A stretch of 64,000 bases of DNA from Notolepis coatsorum (Eukaryota > Chordata > Actinopteri > Aulopiformes > Paralepididae), in NCBI GenBank assembly GCA_963971535.1, contig OZ020593.1:19981681-20045680 (forward strand), written 5' to 3'. The notes beneath the pieces were generated by a model that saw only the letters and a list, made by a program, of their open reading frames with translations, searched no databases and was not told where the DNA came from. The position numbers and the translations under genes are program-made. Every line of letters begins with the position of its first letter. The first letter of the stretch is position 1. Shown in pieces: positions 53,258-63,540 of the stretch.

Positions 53258-53357
53258 ATCCGGATCAGTCTGTCCAACGTGGGTTTTGCGCCGGTCTATG
53301 GTGGAGATCTGAGGCACAAGGTTCTGGCGCTGTTTGCCCCCGAGGACCAGCTCACAG
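53258..53357 (+). CDS. fam169a: fam169a-like, coding exon 2 (residues 46-78 plus 1 nt)
   Basis: Acceptor 'tgctctctccag' and donor 'gtagtc'. It encodes 'IRISLSNVGFAPVYGGDLRH' then 'KVLALFAPEDQLT' and one base of the next codon (phase 1). 'ISLSNVGF' and 'LFAPEDQLTA' are the segments most typical of FAM169 proteins. It joins in phase with both neighbours. It is closely flanked by (CA)n arrays on both sides. Confidence 0.92.
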
Positions 53358-53399
53358 GTAGTCCTCGTTCATGCAGCGAAAACAGAGAGACTCGGACTC

Positions 53400-53852
<453 letters not shown>

Positions 53853-53938
53853 CACTGTACAATGTCCAACAGTCCACCCCCTAATCATTGTACTGTACAT
53901 CCCTGCTCCCTCTGTCCCGTCTCTGTCCCCCTGAGCAG

Positions 53939-54024
53939 CTGTGGCCTTGTTCCTGGCTGGAGAATGGTGGACAGTGGAGGACGTCCTCAAGACATCGGAC
54001 CCCTCGAGAACTGGCCTCGTCAAG
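53939..54024 (+). CDS. fam169a: fam169a-like, coding exon 3 (residues 79-107)
   Basis: Acceptor 'gtccccctgagcag', donor 'gtgcgt'. The split codon gives Ala79, then 'VALFLAGEWWTVEDVLKTSD' and 'PSRTGLVK', ending in phase 0. The 'AVALFLAGEWW' word is a strong FAM169 signature. It joins directly to the exon at 59275 across a 5.25-kb intron. Confidence 0.9.
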
Positions 54025-54184
54025 GTGCGTACTGTCCCCACAATGTGCCGCGTGCCGTACCTTCATAATCCGCTTCAATGACCCTGTCCACCGCAATGCT
54101 GCCGCCGCCTGTCTCCCTCACTCACGCAGGAAAGCTCTGTCTTGCTCGATAGCGCGACATTGCAGCGTGGCTGTGGGTAGAGAC

Positions 54185-54576
54185 TCAAAACCTACCTGTT
54201 CTCCCAATCATACAACCTTCCTTACCCATAACCACCCTCCTCCAACCTACCACCTCCACCTCCCCTTCCCTACTTTCTCTCAGTCTCCTGTCCCCCCTTC
54301 CCCTCGGGTTCCTTACCTCCATGACTGTTCCCCTACTGGACTCTGTATCTGTTACTTGTTACCCGTGGTTTTATGTCCTGCATATTCATACTGTTGCTCA
54401 TTCCCTGTGGTTCTTTGTTTCTCTGTGTAACAATAGGATTGTTCTATTTAAGTGCTGTTGCACGTAGGACTCTTTTAGAGGTGACACCGATGGTTCACTT
54501 GTGGTTCATTTGTTTTGCTCATTGTCAGCGTCTTTGGGTTCCTGAAAAGCGCTTTATAAATTAAATGTATTATTAT
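54185..54576 (+). mobile_element. L2-type LINE 3' end with 7-bp target duplication
   Basis: 'ctcaaaacctacctgttctc' encodes the L2 C-terminal 'LKTYLFSQSYNLPYP'. The tail is 'gggttcctgaaaagcgcttt' 'ataaattaaatgtattatta'. TAGAGAC flanks it at 54178-54184 and 54577-54583. It interrupts a small tandem repeat of 'gtgacattgcagcgtggctg' type (54154-54700). Confidence 0.8.
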
Positions 54577-54865
54577 TAGAGACGGAGATAGTGTGACATT
54601 GCAGCGTGTCTTGGTAGAGACGGAGAGAGTGTGACATTGCAGCGTGGCTGTGGGTAGAGACAGAGTGTGACATTGCAGCGTGGCTGTGGGTAGACATGAC
54701 AGACATGTTTAGCGTTTCATAGCGCCGTCGTTGCTATGTTTTGTGAAAGTGCCTGGGAGGTGTGGGGCCGATAAGAGAACGCAGCCGTTTGAAAAACTAG
54801 AAGTCTGGCTCTGAATTGGGGGGGGGAGTGTGGAGATGTCGGGTGGGTCGCCCGGGGTCTGGGGG

Positions 54866-54992
54866 TGTTTCTGAAGTTGAAGTTGAACCTTTATTAATCC
54901 TCTTGGGGGAAATCCGTCCTCTACATTTGACCCATCCTAACTATTTCGGAGCAGTGGTTCAGCCACACAGTGCGGCGCCCGGGGACCAACTC
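54866..54992 (+). mobile_element. Dispersed repeat piece ending at the 38-bp array
   Basis: 'gttgaacctttattaatcct', 'acatttgacccatcctaact' and 'gcggcgcccggggaccaact' form the body of a common fish retroposon; its last 20 bases supply the first array unit. 54700-54865 shows no gene. Confidence 0.6.
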
Positions 54993-55672
54993 CAGTTGTA
55001 ATGCCAGTACCTTGGTCAAGAGACTAACTCCAGTTGTAATGCCAGTACCTTGGTCAAGAGACTAACTCCAGTTGTAATGCCAGTACCTTGGTCAAGAGAC
55101 TAACTCCAGCTGTAATGCCTGTACCTTGGTCAAGAGACTAACTCCAGTTGTAATGCCAGTACCTTGGTCAAGAGACTAACTCCAGTTGTAATGCCAGTAC
55201 CTCGGTTAAGAGACTAACTCCAGTTGTAATGCCAGTACCTTTTGTCAAGAGACCAACTCCAGTTGTAATGCCAGTACCTTGGTCAAGAGACCAACTCCAG
55301 TTCTAATGCCAGTACCTTGGTCAAGAGACTAACTCCAGTTGTAATGCCAGTACCTTGGTCAAGAGACCAACTCCAGTTCTAATGCCAGTACCTTGGTCAA
55401 GAGACTAACTCCAGTTGTAATGCCAGTACCCTCGGTCAAGAGACCTACTCCAGTTGTAATGCCAGTACCTTGGTCAAGAGACCAACTCCAGTTGTAATGC
55501 CAGTACCCTTTGTCAAGAGACCTACTCCAGTTATAATGCCAGTACCTTGGTCAAGAGACCAACCCCAGTTCTAATGCCAGTACCTTGGTCAAGAGACTTA
55601 CTCCAGTTGCAATGCCAGTACCTTGGTCAAGGGACCAACTCCAGTTGTAATGCCAGTACTTTGGTCAAGAGA
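54985..55672 (+). repeat. 38-bp minisatellite, ~18 copies
   Basis: Unit 'gagactaactccagttgtaa' plus 'tgccagtaccttggtcaa' with TAACT/CAACT, GTTG/GTTC and TTGG/TCGG variants. Confidence 0.96.
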
Positions 55673-55842
55673 AATGGCAGGAAACCTAGCATCCATGTCT
55701 TTATGGTGTGGGAGGAAACCAGAGTACCTGGAGGAAAGTTAACTCACGCAAACTCCACACAGAAAGGCCCCCTGCTGGGGTTTGAATCCAGGACCTTCTT
55801 GCTGTGAGGCAGCAGTGCTAACCACAGTGCCACACTAATTTA
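55673..55842 (-). mobile_element. V-SINE (DANA/Mermaid-like), tRNA-derived part
   Basis: The complement reads 'gtggcactgtggttagcact' 'gctgcctcacagcaagaagg' 'tcctggattcaaacccc' and then 'ctgtgtggagtttgcgtgag', the tRNA-like head and body of this SINE superfamily. The head shows a slightly mutated B box. Confidence 0.8.
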
Positions 55843-56944
55843 GTTTTGGCCATTTTATGGGTGATTTGAATGGTCACATGGTGTGTTGTTGCATCTTGAA
55901 ACTTTCAAAAACTAGTAAAAAGGCAAAGGTCAAAATGTCAATGGAATTATATTGCATTTGACGACTTAAATGCACGTAAATGGAATGGAATGGACCAGTG
56001 GAATGTATGGAACCACGTGGAACCATTTGCAACAATGCTTACCTCCGGAAACAGGGCAACTATGTGACCTTCCTGCTCTATTAGCTGCTGAAGCCCTGTC
56101 TCGTGTCCCTGTAAACCATTTCACTTTACTGTCTCTGTGGCTTTCGGTAGTTAACCCTCTGAGACCCGCCTCTCCCACCGCCAGGACTGTCTGCCAGAGG
56201 CTCTCTTTTAAAGCTGGAGTGAAGATACTGGTCTAGGAAACTAGCATCTAGGAAACTAAGAGTACATCGGTGCCAACCACGTCATGCTAGCTGGTCAAGA
56301 AGGGAGTTAAATAACGCTCTAAAGTCTAGATTTTGGCACAGGAAAAACTGGCATGGCCATTTTCAAAGGGGTGCCTTGACCTCTCACCTCAATATATTGG
56401 AATGAAAATGGGTTCCATGAGTAGCCATGAGACTGAAGTGAACCACATTATGCTAATCGCATGCAGTTTGTGGCAAAAACCATGCAGTCTTTTGCATGCA
56501 TTACAAATGTGTTATTTCTGCCTAGTCTAAAGATTTAGCATTTTAATATTTCTGCATACTGGGGTCCTGGATTTACATAAATTGGGTCTGACTGGAAAGC
56601 TGAGACTCTGGTGGTTCCAATGAGCCCTGTGTTCATGTGTGATGGTGTTTATAGTAGCCACTTCATTGTAGTGAGACCATTTAGTAAAACTTGACTCACT
56701 GTATATAATTATGTGTTGTGACCTCTAGGATAATCACAGCCTCATGAAACTTTACGACCACAAACTAGAGACCTGGGGCGTTCAGAGGAGGTATGACTTT
56801 CCTAGGTACATTTACAATAAGTGGGGTTTCCAAGCAATTTCCAGAACAGAAGTGCTCGCCATCCAATCACCAAAGAAAATGCTATTCTTCTCCTCAAGGT
56901 CTTGGTGTCTTAATGTGGTATTTAGTCTAAGATACAGTACAATA
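55843..56944. other. Intronic sequence, no recognised feature
   Basis: A 68-codon frame at 56744-56950 was examined and has no FAM169 or other family wording. No repeat recognised. Confidence 0.45.
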
Positions 56945-57150
56945 AGATAAGATATTCCTTTTTTGATCCTTTTGGGGACATTTGGGGAGGTACAGGTATG
57001 GACATGGTAATAGTAGAAAGACATAAATATAAGCGATACAATTAGATTTGAATATGAAAATCTGAGAAAAAATAAACTGTGCAGATGAGGGTATGCTCTA
57101 TCTGTTATATTACACATTACAATAAATGTGGGCAATAAAGAATTGTAATT
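56945..57150 (-). mobile_element. LINE 3' end, inverted (family 'GGAATATCTTAT')
   Basis: 'gataagatattccttttttg', 'ggaggtacaggtatggacat' and 'gggcaataaagaattgtaat' match, inverted, 9743-9890 and 13705-13795. 57151-57714 has no recognised gene apart from a G15-type run near 57680. Confidence 0.65.
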
Positions 57151-57716
57151 CTGAATATAATTATACTATGAGTAAAATTAAACCGTATACACAAGGTACA
57201 GTATACACAATGTACCCTAACTGGCAAGATATACGTCTGGTTCCCAGCTTGCATATGATGTCATCACTTCTATGTGTTGACCTGCTATCTCCCCATAAAG
57301 GTCCCCTGTCCCCCACTAAAACAGACGGGAATGTGTCTCTGTGGGTCTCTTGAGGGCAGAGCAGTGGCTGCTCCGGTCCTACTGTCCTACTTTGGGACCA
57401 CGGCATGGTGTGTGTGTGTGAGAAGCGTGCCTGTCTGTTGTTATGCAGTACCTCCTGCTAATCAGAAGCGGGTGTGATGCAAATACCAAGCCTCAAGCCA
57501 AGGCCTGTTGTGAATGTTGTCTTTGTGTTGTAGCTCTCCTAAACCAAACAATAAAATGGTGCTTTTATTGTTTGGTACTTTTATAGTACTTTATTTACAA
57601 ATACAACGGAATAGGAACGCAATTAGTATATGTAGAACAATCGGGGAGCTTGTTAAAAGCAGCGCTGTAGCTAGCTCCTGGGGGGGGGGGGGGGGTTGAC
57701 CGGGGGACAGTAGAGT

Positions 57717-57870
57717 TGTTGACCCCTGAGTGCTAGTGAGTGTTGACCCCTCAGTACTAGTGAGTGTTGACCCCTGAGTACTAGTGAGTGTTGACCCCTG
57801 AGTACTAGTGAGTGTTGACCCCTGAGTACTAGTGAGTGTTGACCCCTCAGTACTAGTGAGTGTTGACCCT
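57717..57870 (+). repeat. 24-bp minisatellite, ~6 copies
   Basis: Unit 'gttgacccctgagtactagt' plus 'gagt', with a CTCAG/CTGAG variant. Confidence 0.95.
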
Positions 57871-58034
57871 GGGCCTTATAACTTGTATGTTGATCGACTG
57901 TCCAGGAGGCACTCTGTCCTCTCGCTTCCTATTGGACTCTAAATCTTTCTCTGTGCCAGACTAACTCAATATCCTGTCGCAGAGCTAGTTTTTGAGTGTG
58001 TGTGTGTGTGCATTCACTGTGGTGGAATGTTGTT

Positions 58035-58130
58035 TATTTATTTTAGTTTAGATTGATGACGATACATTTTTAATCTATACAGCACAAGTACAGTACAACG
58101 AAAAGTAGTTTGGCATCCAACCAGAGTGCC
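58035..58130 (-). mobile_element. LINE 3' terminus, inverted (family 'TTGGATGCCAAAC')
   Basis: 'acagcacaagtacagtacaa' and 'gtttggcatccaaccagagt' match 39945-40092 and 60690-60780. Confidence 0.7.
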
Positions 58131-58177
58131 AACCAACCTTCTCATAAAGGACACGGTGATGATGTATCTATCATTAG

Positions 58178-58535
58178 TACTGTAGGGGTGTAATGATTCG
58201 ACCTCACAACGATTCGATTCGATTACGATTCTTCAGGCAACGATTCAATGCATCATGAAATCTCTTCATTTGACCATGATTCGATTCGATACATTTTCGA
58301 TACATTTTCAATTCCCCAAAAAAATTTGAATACACAAATGTGGCTGGGGGAACTGATTCACTCAGCATGAATGGACTATAGGTCAATAAAAGCAATACAC
58401 ACACAAAAAAAGCATAAAATAAATTAAAATAAATCTTTTTTTCTTTCGATTAATTTCGATTATAATCGATTCTAACATATTCAAATCGATGCATCGAATC
58501 GAACACATTAGAATCGATGCATCGTTACACCCCTA
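58178..58535. mobile_element. hAT-like MITE (TAGGGGTGTAA ends)
   Basis: Left end TAGGGGTGTAATGATTCG at 58183, right end CATCGTTACACCCCTA at 58535. The duplication ATCATTAG lies at 58170-58177 and 58536-58543, but five extra bases (TACTG) stand between the left copy and the element end. Body shares 'caggcaacgattcaatgcat' with 40621-40836. Confidence 0.85.
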
Positions 58536-58734
58536 ATCATTAGTGATGAATCTGAGGGAAGAATGATACCAAGAGTGTACCAGAGTCCAAGGATAGGGTT
58601 GAGGTCACAGCATGTCTATAAACATCACCATAGTCCAAGACTGCTTCGACAAGAAAACTGCTTCGACAACTCTCTTCCTACTAAGGAATGCAGACACAGT
58701 GCATGCATACTCATGTACACAAGCTACTAAATTG

Positions 58735-59045
58735 TACTACCGGTATATCTGTACATATCCCTTACCTACTCTTACTTGTTACGCTGCGGGCCAGTATGAT
58801 TTACTACCATAGTGTCTTTATACCTGTATCACTGTACATATTATTACTACAACTCTGTACATGCATCTGATTAGCACCATTACTCAGTAGTACTAATTTA
58901 TATATTTAATATCCAGTTTAATCACCTGTACATTGTATATCACTGTTGCACTTTACTGTTACATTTGCACTCTGGTTGGATGCCAAACTCCTTTTCGTTG
59001 TACTGTACTTGTGCTGTATGATGACACTACATTTTACTTTAATTT
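58735..59045 (+). mobile_element. LINE 3' UTR terminus (family 'TTGGATGCCAAAC')
   Basis: 'gtacatatcccttacctact' through 'catctgattagcaccattac' to 'ttggatgccaaactcctttt' and 'gtgctgtatgatgacac'. It is the longest plus-strand member of the family. Confidence 0.8.
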
Positions 59046-59056
59046 ACTCCTCATCT

Positions 59057-59149
59057 GGCGGCCATTTTGCTCTTATGTCGTGCTCAGGTTGGGTGCCAGG
59101 GTGGAAAGGTACCCAACCTGAGCATGACATAAATGGCAAAATGGCCACC
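59057..59149 (+). repeat. 93-nt near-perfect hairpin in fam169a intron
   Basis: Left arm 59057-59097 ('ggcggccattttgctcttat'...) and right arm 59108-59149 pair over about 41 positions with a handful of mismatches or G-U pairs, around a 10-nt loop. The size would fit either a miRNA-like precursor or a tiny palindromic MITE. Confidence 0.85.
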
Positions 59150-59274
59150 GTGTGAATAATGGTAATTTTGAGTGCAGTGTGTGTGTGTGTGTGTCAGCAG
59201 AATGTCTACTAATGTGACCGTAACGTATCGGTAGATGGGAGTTGAACGGGTTTGATCCCGACTGTGTGTCTCAG

Positions 59275-59446
59275 GTCAGGACCCTCGGGGAGCGGATCGC
59301 CCTCTACGCCTTGAACCGCGTCGTCTACCGCGTCGGAGAGATGGCCAAACCCGAGGTACCGTTCCTGTGCCACAGCCAGCACGACTTTGCCAAAATCCTC
59401 TGGAAAGACGGGCAAGCGGTTGGATTCTACTCTGTTAAAGCCAAAG
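59275..59446 (+). CDS. fam169a: fam169a-like, coding exon 4 (residues 108-164 plus 1 nt)
   Basis: Acceptor 'gactgtgtgtctcag', donor 'gtgagc'. It encodes 'VRTLGERIALYALNRVVYRV', 'GEMAKPEVPFLCHSQHDFAK' and 'ILWKDGQAVGFYSVKAK' with one extra base (phase 1). 'PFLCHS', 'AKILW' and 'AVGFYSVK' are characteristic of FAM169 proteins. The last segment looks like the beta strand ahead of motif A in a GNAT fold. Confidence 0.93.
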
Positions 59447-59625
59447 GTGAGCGGTGAGCCACACAGTCCGTCTCTGGCGCAGATTTTGTCATTCTTTCCC
59501 GGCTCATTTCCATCGTTGCACCTCTTAGTTTACTTTTATCCACAAGACGCTTAAGGGAGAAAAACTCTGCAACTATTTGGAGGCCGATGGATGTTCTGAA
59601 AATAATGCTCTTCCGCCATACAGTT

Positions 59626-59742
59626 AAAACCAAGGCGTTTCGGCAACATGGTTCATCAGGGTTACGTTAAAACCAAGGTGTTTCAGTAACAAGCTTCATC
59701 AGGGTTACATTAAAACCAAGGTGTTTCGACAACATGCCTAAT
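59626..59742 (+). repeat. ~45-bp tandem repeat, 3 copies
   Basis: 'aaaaccaaggtgtttc' and 'catcagggttacattaa' repeat three times. 59743-60125 after it is AT-rich with loose 'actacctactatgcta' repeats; no gene. Confidence 0.85.
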
Positions 59743-60125
59743 TTAAAACTATGAGTTAATTAATTAATTAGAGAATTGTTAATTATTTGTCTTAAACATG
59801 GAAAAAAACGAATTGTTTCAATATCTGAAATAAAATAATAATAATACAAAAATATACCGGTATATACTAACCTTCATACTGTCTTTTACTATTATGCTAC
59901 TAAGTAATCTACCTTTCCTATATTACTACCTACTATGCTAATACTACTACCTACTATAATACTATGCCCATATTACACTACTATGCTAATATATCTATAC
60001 TATTACCTACTATGCTAATATGCCTATATTACTACCTACTATGCTAATGTGTCTATACTACTATGCACTCAAGACTGTAGCACTCAAGTTCAACACTGTT
60101 TGATGAACAATCTTACTGACCCTTA

Positions 60126-60210
60126 GCTGCCAGAGTTGTACCCTTCCTGCTGACCTGTTGTACAGAAGTCGCTTTGGATAAAAGTGTCAGCTAAATGACT
60201 AAATGTAAAT
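60126..60210 (+). mobile_element. SINE/LINE 3' tail
   Basis: 'gtcgctttggataaaagtgt' then 'cagctaaatgactaaatgta' is the conserved tail shared by several fish retroposons. 60211-60685 has no recognised feature. Confidence 0.7.
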
Positions 60211-60689
60211 TAAATACCCACATCTCAAAGCCCATAATGGGACATGCTATGCACTGAACAAATATGTAGGTGGGGATGGAGTAGCAGAGAAATGATAGAC
60301 ATGAACAACAACAAAAGGAAAAACAAACCAGGTTTGTTTTTGCAGGCTCATTGCAGAGAGGATACTTTTCAATACACATTGGTATGTAGGACATGATCTC
60401 TGGAACTAAATCCATTAGATCAGCTCCAGTAGTTTTAGGTGGGACCGCATTCAGAGCATCTCTTCTCTTTGACTGGCATGTGTGTTTGATTTAGGGAAAC
60501 GGATTGTCATCCTTCAGGTTCTGGCTACATCTGGAATAAATGCCTTGAATTAAACACAAGCCTGTAGACCTGTGTTAATTTTTCACTCTAGTACCTGTTG
60601 AATAGTCTGTAATCTCTGTATTAGGGGTTCTTAAACCTTTCCAGTTTTGGGACCCAAACTAAATCATTTTGTTAATTTATCCTCAGGAC

Positions 60690-61105
60690 CCAGTCACATT
60701 AGATTAGATTAGATTATAATCTATTGTCATCATACAGCACAAGTACAGTACAATGAAAATATGTTTGGCATCCAACCAGGGTGCAAATGTAACAGTAAAG
60801 TGCAATAGTAATATATAGGTGATTTAAACTGGGTATAACATATATAAATGAGTACTACTGAGTAATATAAATGAGTACTACTGAGTAATAGTGCTAATCA
60901 GATGTATGTAGAGTTATAGTATTATGTACAGTGTGTTAAGGTATAAAGACACTATGGTAGTAACTTTGTAAGTCATACTGGCCAGCAGTGTAACTAGTAG
61001 AGTAGGTAAGGGATATGTACAGATATAGGTATAGTACTGTATACAGATATGTAAAAAGGATTAGCTGCAGGTATGTACAGACGGATGTGGATAACAGCAT
61101 TATTG
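60690..61105 (-). mobile_element. LINE 3' UTR terminus, inverted (family 'TTGGATGCCAAAC')
   Basis: Longest inverted member: 'attagattagattagattat', 'tttggcatccaaccagggtg', 'atgagtactactgagtaata' (twice) and 'gcaggtatgtacagacggat'. It mirrors 58735-59045. Confidence 0.82.
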
Positions 61106-61189
61106 TACATGCTATCATACAGTGTTATATGGGTTATATGCAGGTGTATAAGTAGGTATATAGATAATTAAAACATACTGTGACTCATA

Positions 61190-61430
61190 TTAAGCTGGAA
61201 TGTGTGCATTACAGTGAAATGCTTGGGGTCTGTCCAAACACTATACAAAATATACAATATACAAACTAAAGTACAACCTAAAGTACAAAATGCTAACTTT
61301 TTAAAATGCTAAATGCAAGAATGAGGTATGGATGTAGTGCAAATATTTTGTAATAAATGGATACAAATATGGTGTAGTGTTTAACGTGAATATTAAAGGT
61401 GAGCGTTTGTTTAAAGTGAGTGTGCGATGA
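61190..61430 (-). mobile_element. Dispersed repeat shared with 41645-41800
   Basis: 'gtgcattacagtgaaatgct' looks like an inverted LINE end, and 'gaggtatggatgtagtgcaa' and 'gtttaaagtgagtgtg' recur near 41660 and 41755. Confidence 0.5.
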
Positions 61431-61517
61431 ATCTAGATGGATGGGTTGCAAACCCCTCTTCCTCTTCTTGCCAACCCCGTTTCCTCTTCTTGCCAACCCC
61501 TCTTCCTCTTCTCACAG

Positions 61518-61697
61518 ACAGCCTGTGTAGCAACTTCGTGACCCAGCGCTATCAGCTGCCCGTCATGGACACCATCTTCATCAGGAAGAGTCACCGTGGC
61601 AACGGACACGGCCTGCAGATGCTGGAGGACTTTGTGGACTCCTTCAAAGACAACGAGCTGGGTCTGAAGTACCCTCTCTCCACGGCCATGTTTAAAG
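61518..61697 (+). CDS. fam169a: fam169a-like, coding exon 5 (residues 165-224 plus 1 nt)
   Basis: Acceptor 'cctcttcctcttctcacag', donor 'gtacaa'. It encodes 'DSLCSNFVTQRYQLPVMDTI', 'FIRKSHRGNGHGLQMLEDFV' and 'DSFKDNELGLKYPLSTAMFK'. Residues R191-G192-N193-G194-H195-G196 form R-x-x-G-x-G, the acetyl-CoA pyrophosphate-binding signature of GNAT acetyltransferases, between a beta strand ('VMDTIFI') and a helix ('GLQMLEDFVD') as in that fold. Whether the protein binds acetyl-CoA is not shown by this. Confidence 0.94.
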
Positions 61698-61724
61698 GTA
61701 CAACCCGCTCATTCTACATCATGC

Positions 61725-61957
61725 CTTCTTGTCTCGGGAGGTAGAGCAGTCGTCTGGTAATCCGGAGGTTCCCGGTTCGATTCCCGGGCAGCGTGTCGAA
61801 GTGTCCTTGAGCAAGACACTTTTAACCCCTAATTGCTCCCGTATGAGCAGGTTGGCACCTTGCATGGTCGCCTCCACCGTAAAATGTGAGGAACAAATTG
61901 TAAAGCGCTTTGGATAAAAGCTGCTACAGTATATACAGTAGACGCACCATTTACCAT
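61725..61957 (+). mobile_element. Full-length tRNA-derived SINE in intron
   Basis: 'ggaggtagagcagtcgtctg' (A box), 'ggttcccggttcgattcccg' (perfect B box), 'gtcgaagtgtccttgagcaa', 'gcgctttggataaaagctgc', ending 'gcaccatttacca'. It is the best-preserved copy in the window. Its tRNA part is not a functional tRNA gene. Confidence 0.88.
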
Positions 61958-62018
61958 GTTGTCTTACACAACTCCTCCCAGTCGCTCTGGTCTATACACA
62001 CATTTTGTATTTGTTAAA

Positions 62019-62345
62019 GGTGCTGTAAGTGGTATTGTGTTTGTTACAACAAGTGGTCTACATGTTAAAATCCCCTTCCAAGAGAACTCCACACTGCAAG
62101 AAATAAATTAAAAAAAATAGTTTTAAGCAAATGTGTAAGTAATCTACCAGTGTAGTAAGCTAATTTGGCTATTTCAAGATTTCTTGAAATAAGTAAAAAT
62201 ATCTAGGGTTCTCTCTCCTGATTGGATAAAGTGAGAACAGGATACCAGAACATGTATTCTCTGTTTACTGCAGAGCGGAGGGACTAGGAGACCCATGTTA
62301 CTGACAAAAAACGTAAGAAATACCACTTATAACACCTTTTTAAGC
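62019..62345. mobile_element. MITE with TTAA flanks (piggyBac-type candidate)
   Basis: Left 'TTAAAGGTGCTGTAAGTGG' and right 'CCACTTATAACACC', then TTTTTAAG, are inverted with a few mismatches; TTAA is present at both ends, as piggyBac targets require. Homologous to 34045-34420. No open frame. Confidence 0.65.
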
Positions 62346-62498
62346 TGTAACTGAAGAGAATGATGAAACACAGGAGGTAATCCATGGGCACAGTAATGGA
62401 TTTTGTGGGTTAGAACTAATTCAGTCATTTTGAGTATCGCCAGAATTGATCCACCGTTGCGTTTGTCAGTGTGTGACTGTAATGTTTTCCATCTCCAG

Positions 62499-62621
62499 TG
62501 TGTAGCCAGTACCTGTACCACTACCCTGCTGACGAGGACCTGCTGTGGGTGGTGGAGGGCGTGGGAGGGCTCTACCAGAGAGAGAGTGTGGCAAGAAAAC
62601 TGAAGACGCTACTACCTAAAG
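62499..62621 (+). CDS. fam169a: fam169a-like, coding exon 6 (residues 225-265 plus 1 nt)
   Basis: Acceptor 'gttttccatctccag', donor 'gtaagg'. The split codon gives Val225, then 'CSQYLYHYPADEDLLWVVEG' and 'VGGLYQRESVARKLKTLLPK', ending in phase 1. 'LLWVVEGVG-YQR' fits the end of the conserved FAM169 N-terminal domain. The acidic C-terminal tail expected of FAM169A must lie beyond the window, since the donor leads into at least 1.4 kb of intron. Confidence 0.92.
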
Positions 62622-62904
62622 GTAAGGGAGCTCTAATACTACCGTAACCACCAAAACCTGTCTCTCCACTAAGTGTGTCTGACTCTTAACCACCAAAACC
62701 TGTCTGACTCCCAAAACCTGCACGGACGTATGGCGTATATCATGCCAGTTAGACCCTCACTTGCACGCGCCTTGTGCATACTGTTTATTTTTCTCACATT
62801 TTTATATTCAGAGTTAATTCTACTATTAATTAATTATATTAATGAACTGTTTATTGTTCTCATACTTTTATATATATATATGACTTATATTTATGTCTTT
62901 CTTC

Positions 62905-62980
62905 TATTGCCTCTCCCATGCTGCTATGACGCCCACATTTTCCTAAGATGATCAATAAAGGAATATCTTATTTTATACCC
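62905..62980 (+). mobile_element. LINE 3' terminus (family 'GGAATATCTTAT')
   Basis: 'cccatgctgctatgacgccc' then 'gatcaataaaggaatatctt' matches the inverted copy at 9743-9820. Confidence 0.65.
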
Positions 62981-63282
62981 AACACCTATATAGTAAAAAT
63001 AAATCACTATGTGGTACTGAGATAAGAGTCTTGTCTAAACGTCAGCTGCTCTGGGCAGACAGTGATGTGACATAAACACACGATGGACTTGAGATCTCTG
63101 CATCCACTATGTTGGGAATGTACAGAGATCTGAGGCGCGTCTCATTGGAATTTTACTTATTTTAAAGCACAGACTGGAGAGCTGTTCGCCATGGAATGTA
63201 CACGTTAAGGCTAAACACTAGCCTCTTTCATGCATTCACTGCACTGCTGTTTCCCCCCATGAAGCTTCTGTGTTATGTGTAG

Positions 63283-63540
63283 AGCTGTCGGATCAATTAC
63301 AAATATTTAATTGCGATTAATCGCATGATTGTCCATAGTTAACGGATTAATCGCAAAAACGATTCTGTTCAAAATGTACCTTAAATGGTTATTTTTCAAA
63401 TGTTTAATACTCTTATCAACATGTCGGTGGACAGATATGCTTCCTTTTTGCAAATGTATGGACAGTATAACAAATATTGTCCAGAAAAACAAAGGTACTG
63501 CATTTAGCTTAAAATAAATATGGTGCGATTAATCATAACA
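63283..63540. mobile_element. Decayed MITE with AATCGCGATTAAT-like ends
   Basis: 'tgcgattaatcgcatgattg' and 'ggattaatcgcaaaaacg' near the left and 'ggtgcgattaatcataaca' at the right, preceded by 'agagctgtcgga'. It resembles the TAGGGCTGTCAA family but the ends are too mutated to fix. Confidence 0.45.

Noticed and set aside
56744..56950. Possible extra fam169a exon ('MKLYDHKLETWGVQRRYDF')
   Set aside because: The exons at 53939-54024 and 59275-59446 already join in phase within conserved wording, and this frame has no suitable splice sites or family similarity.
61736..61800. tRNA gene
   Set aside because: A and B boxes are good, but the sequence lacks a closed acceptor stem and continues into the conserved SINE body; it is a SINE head.
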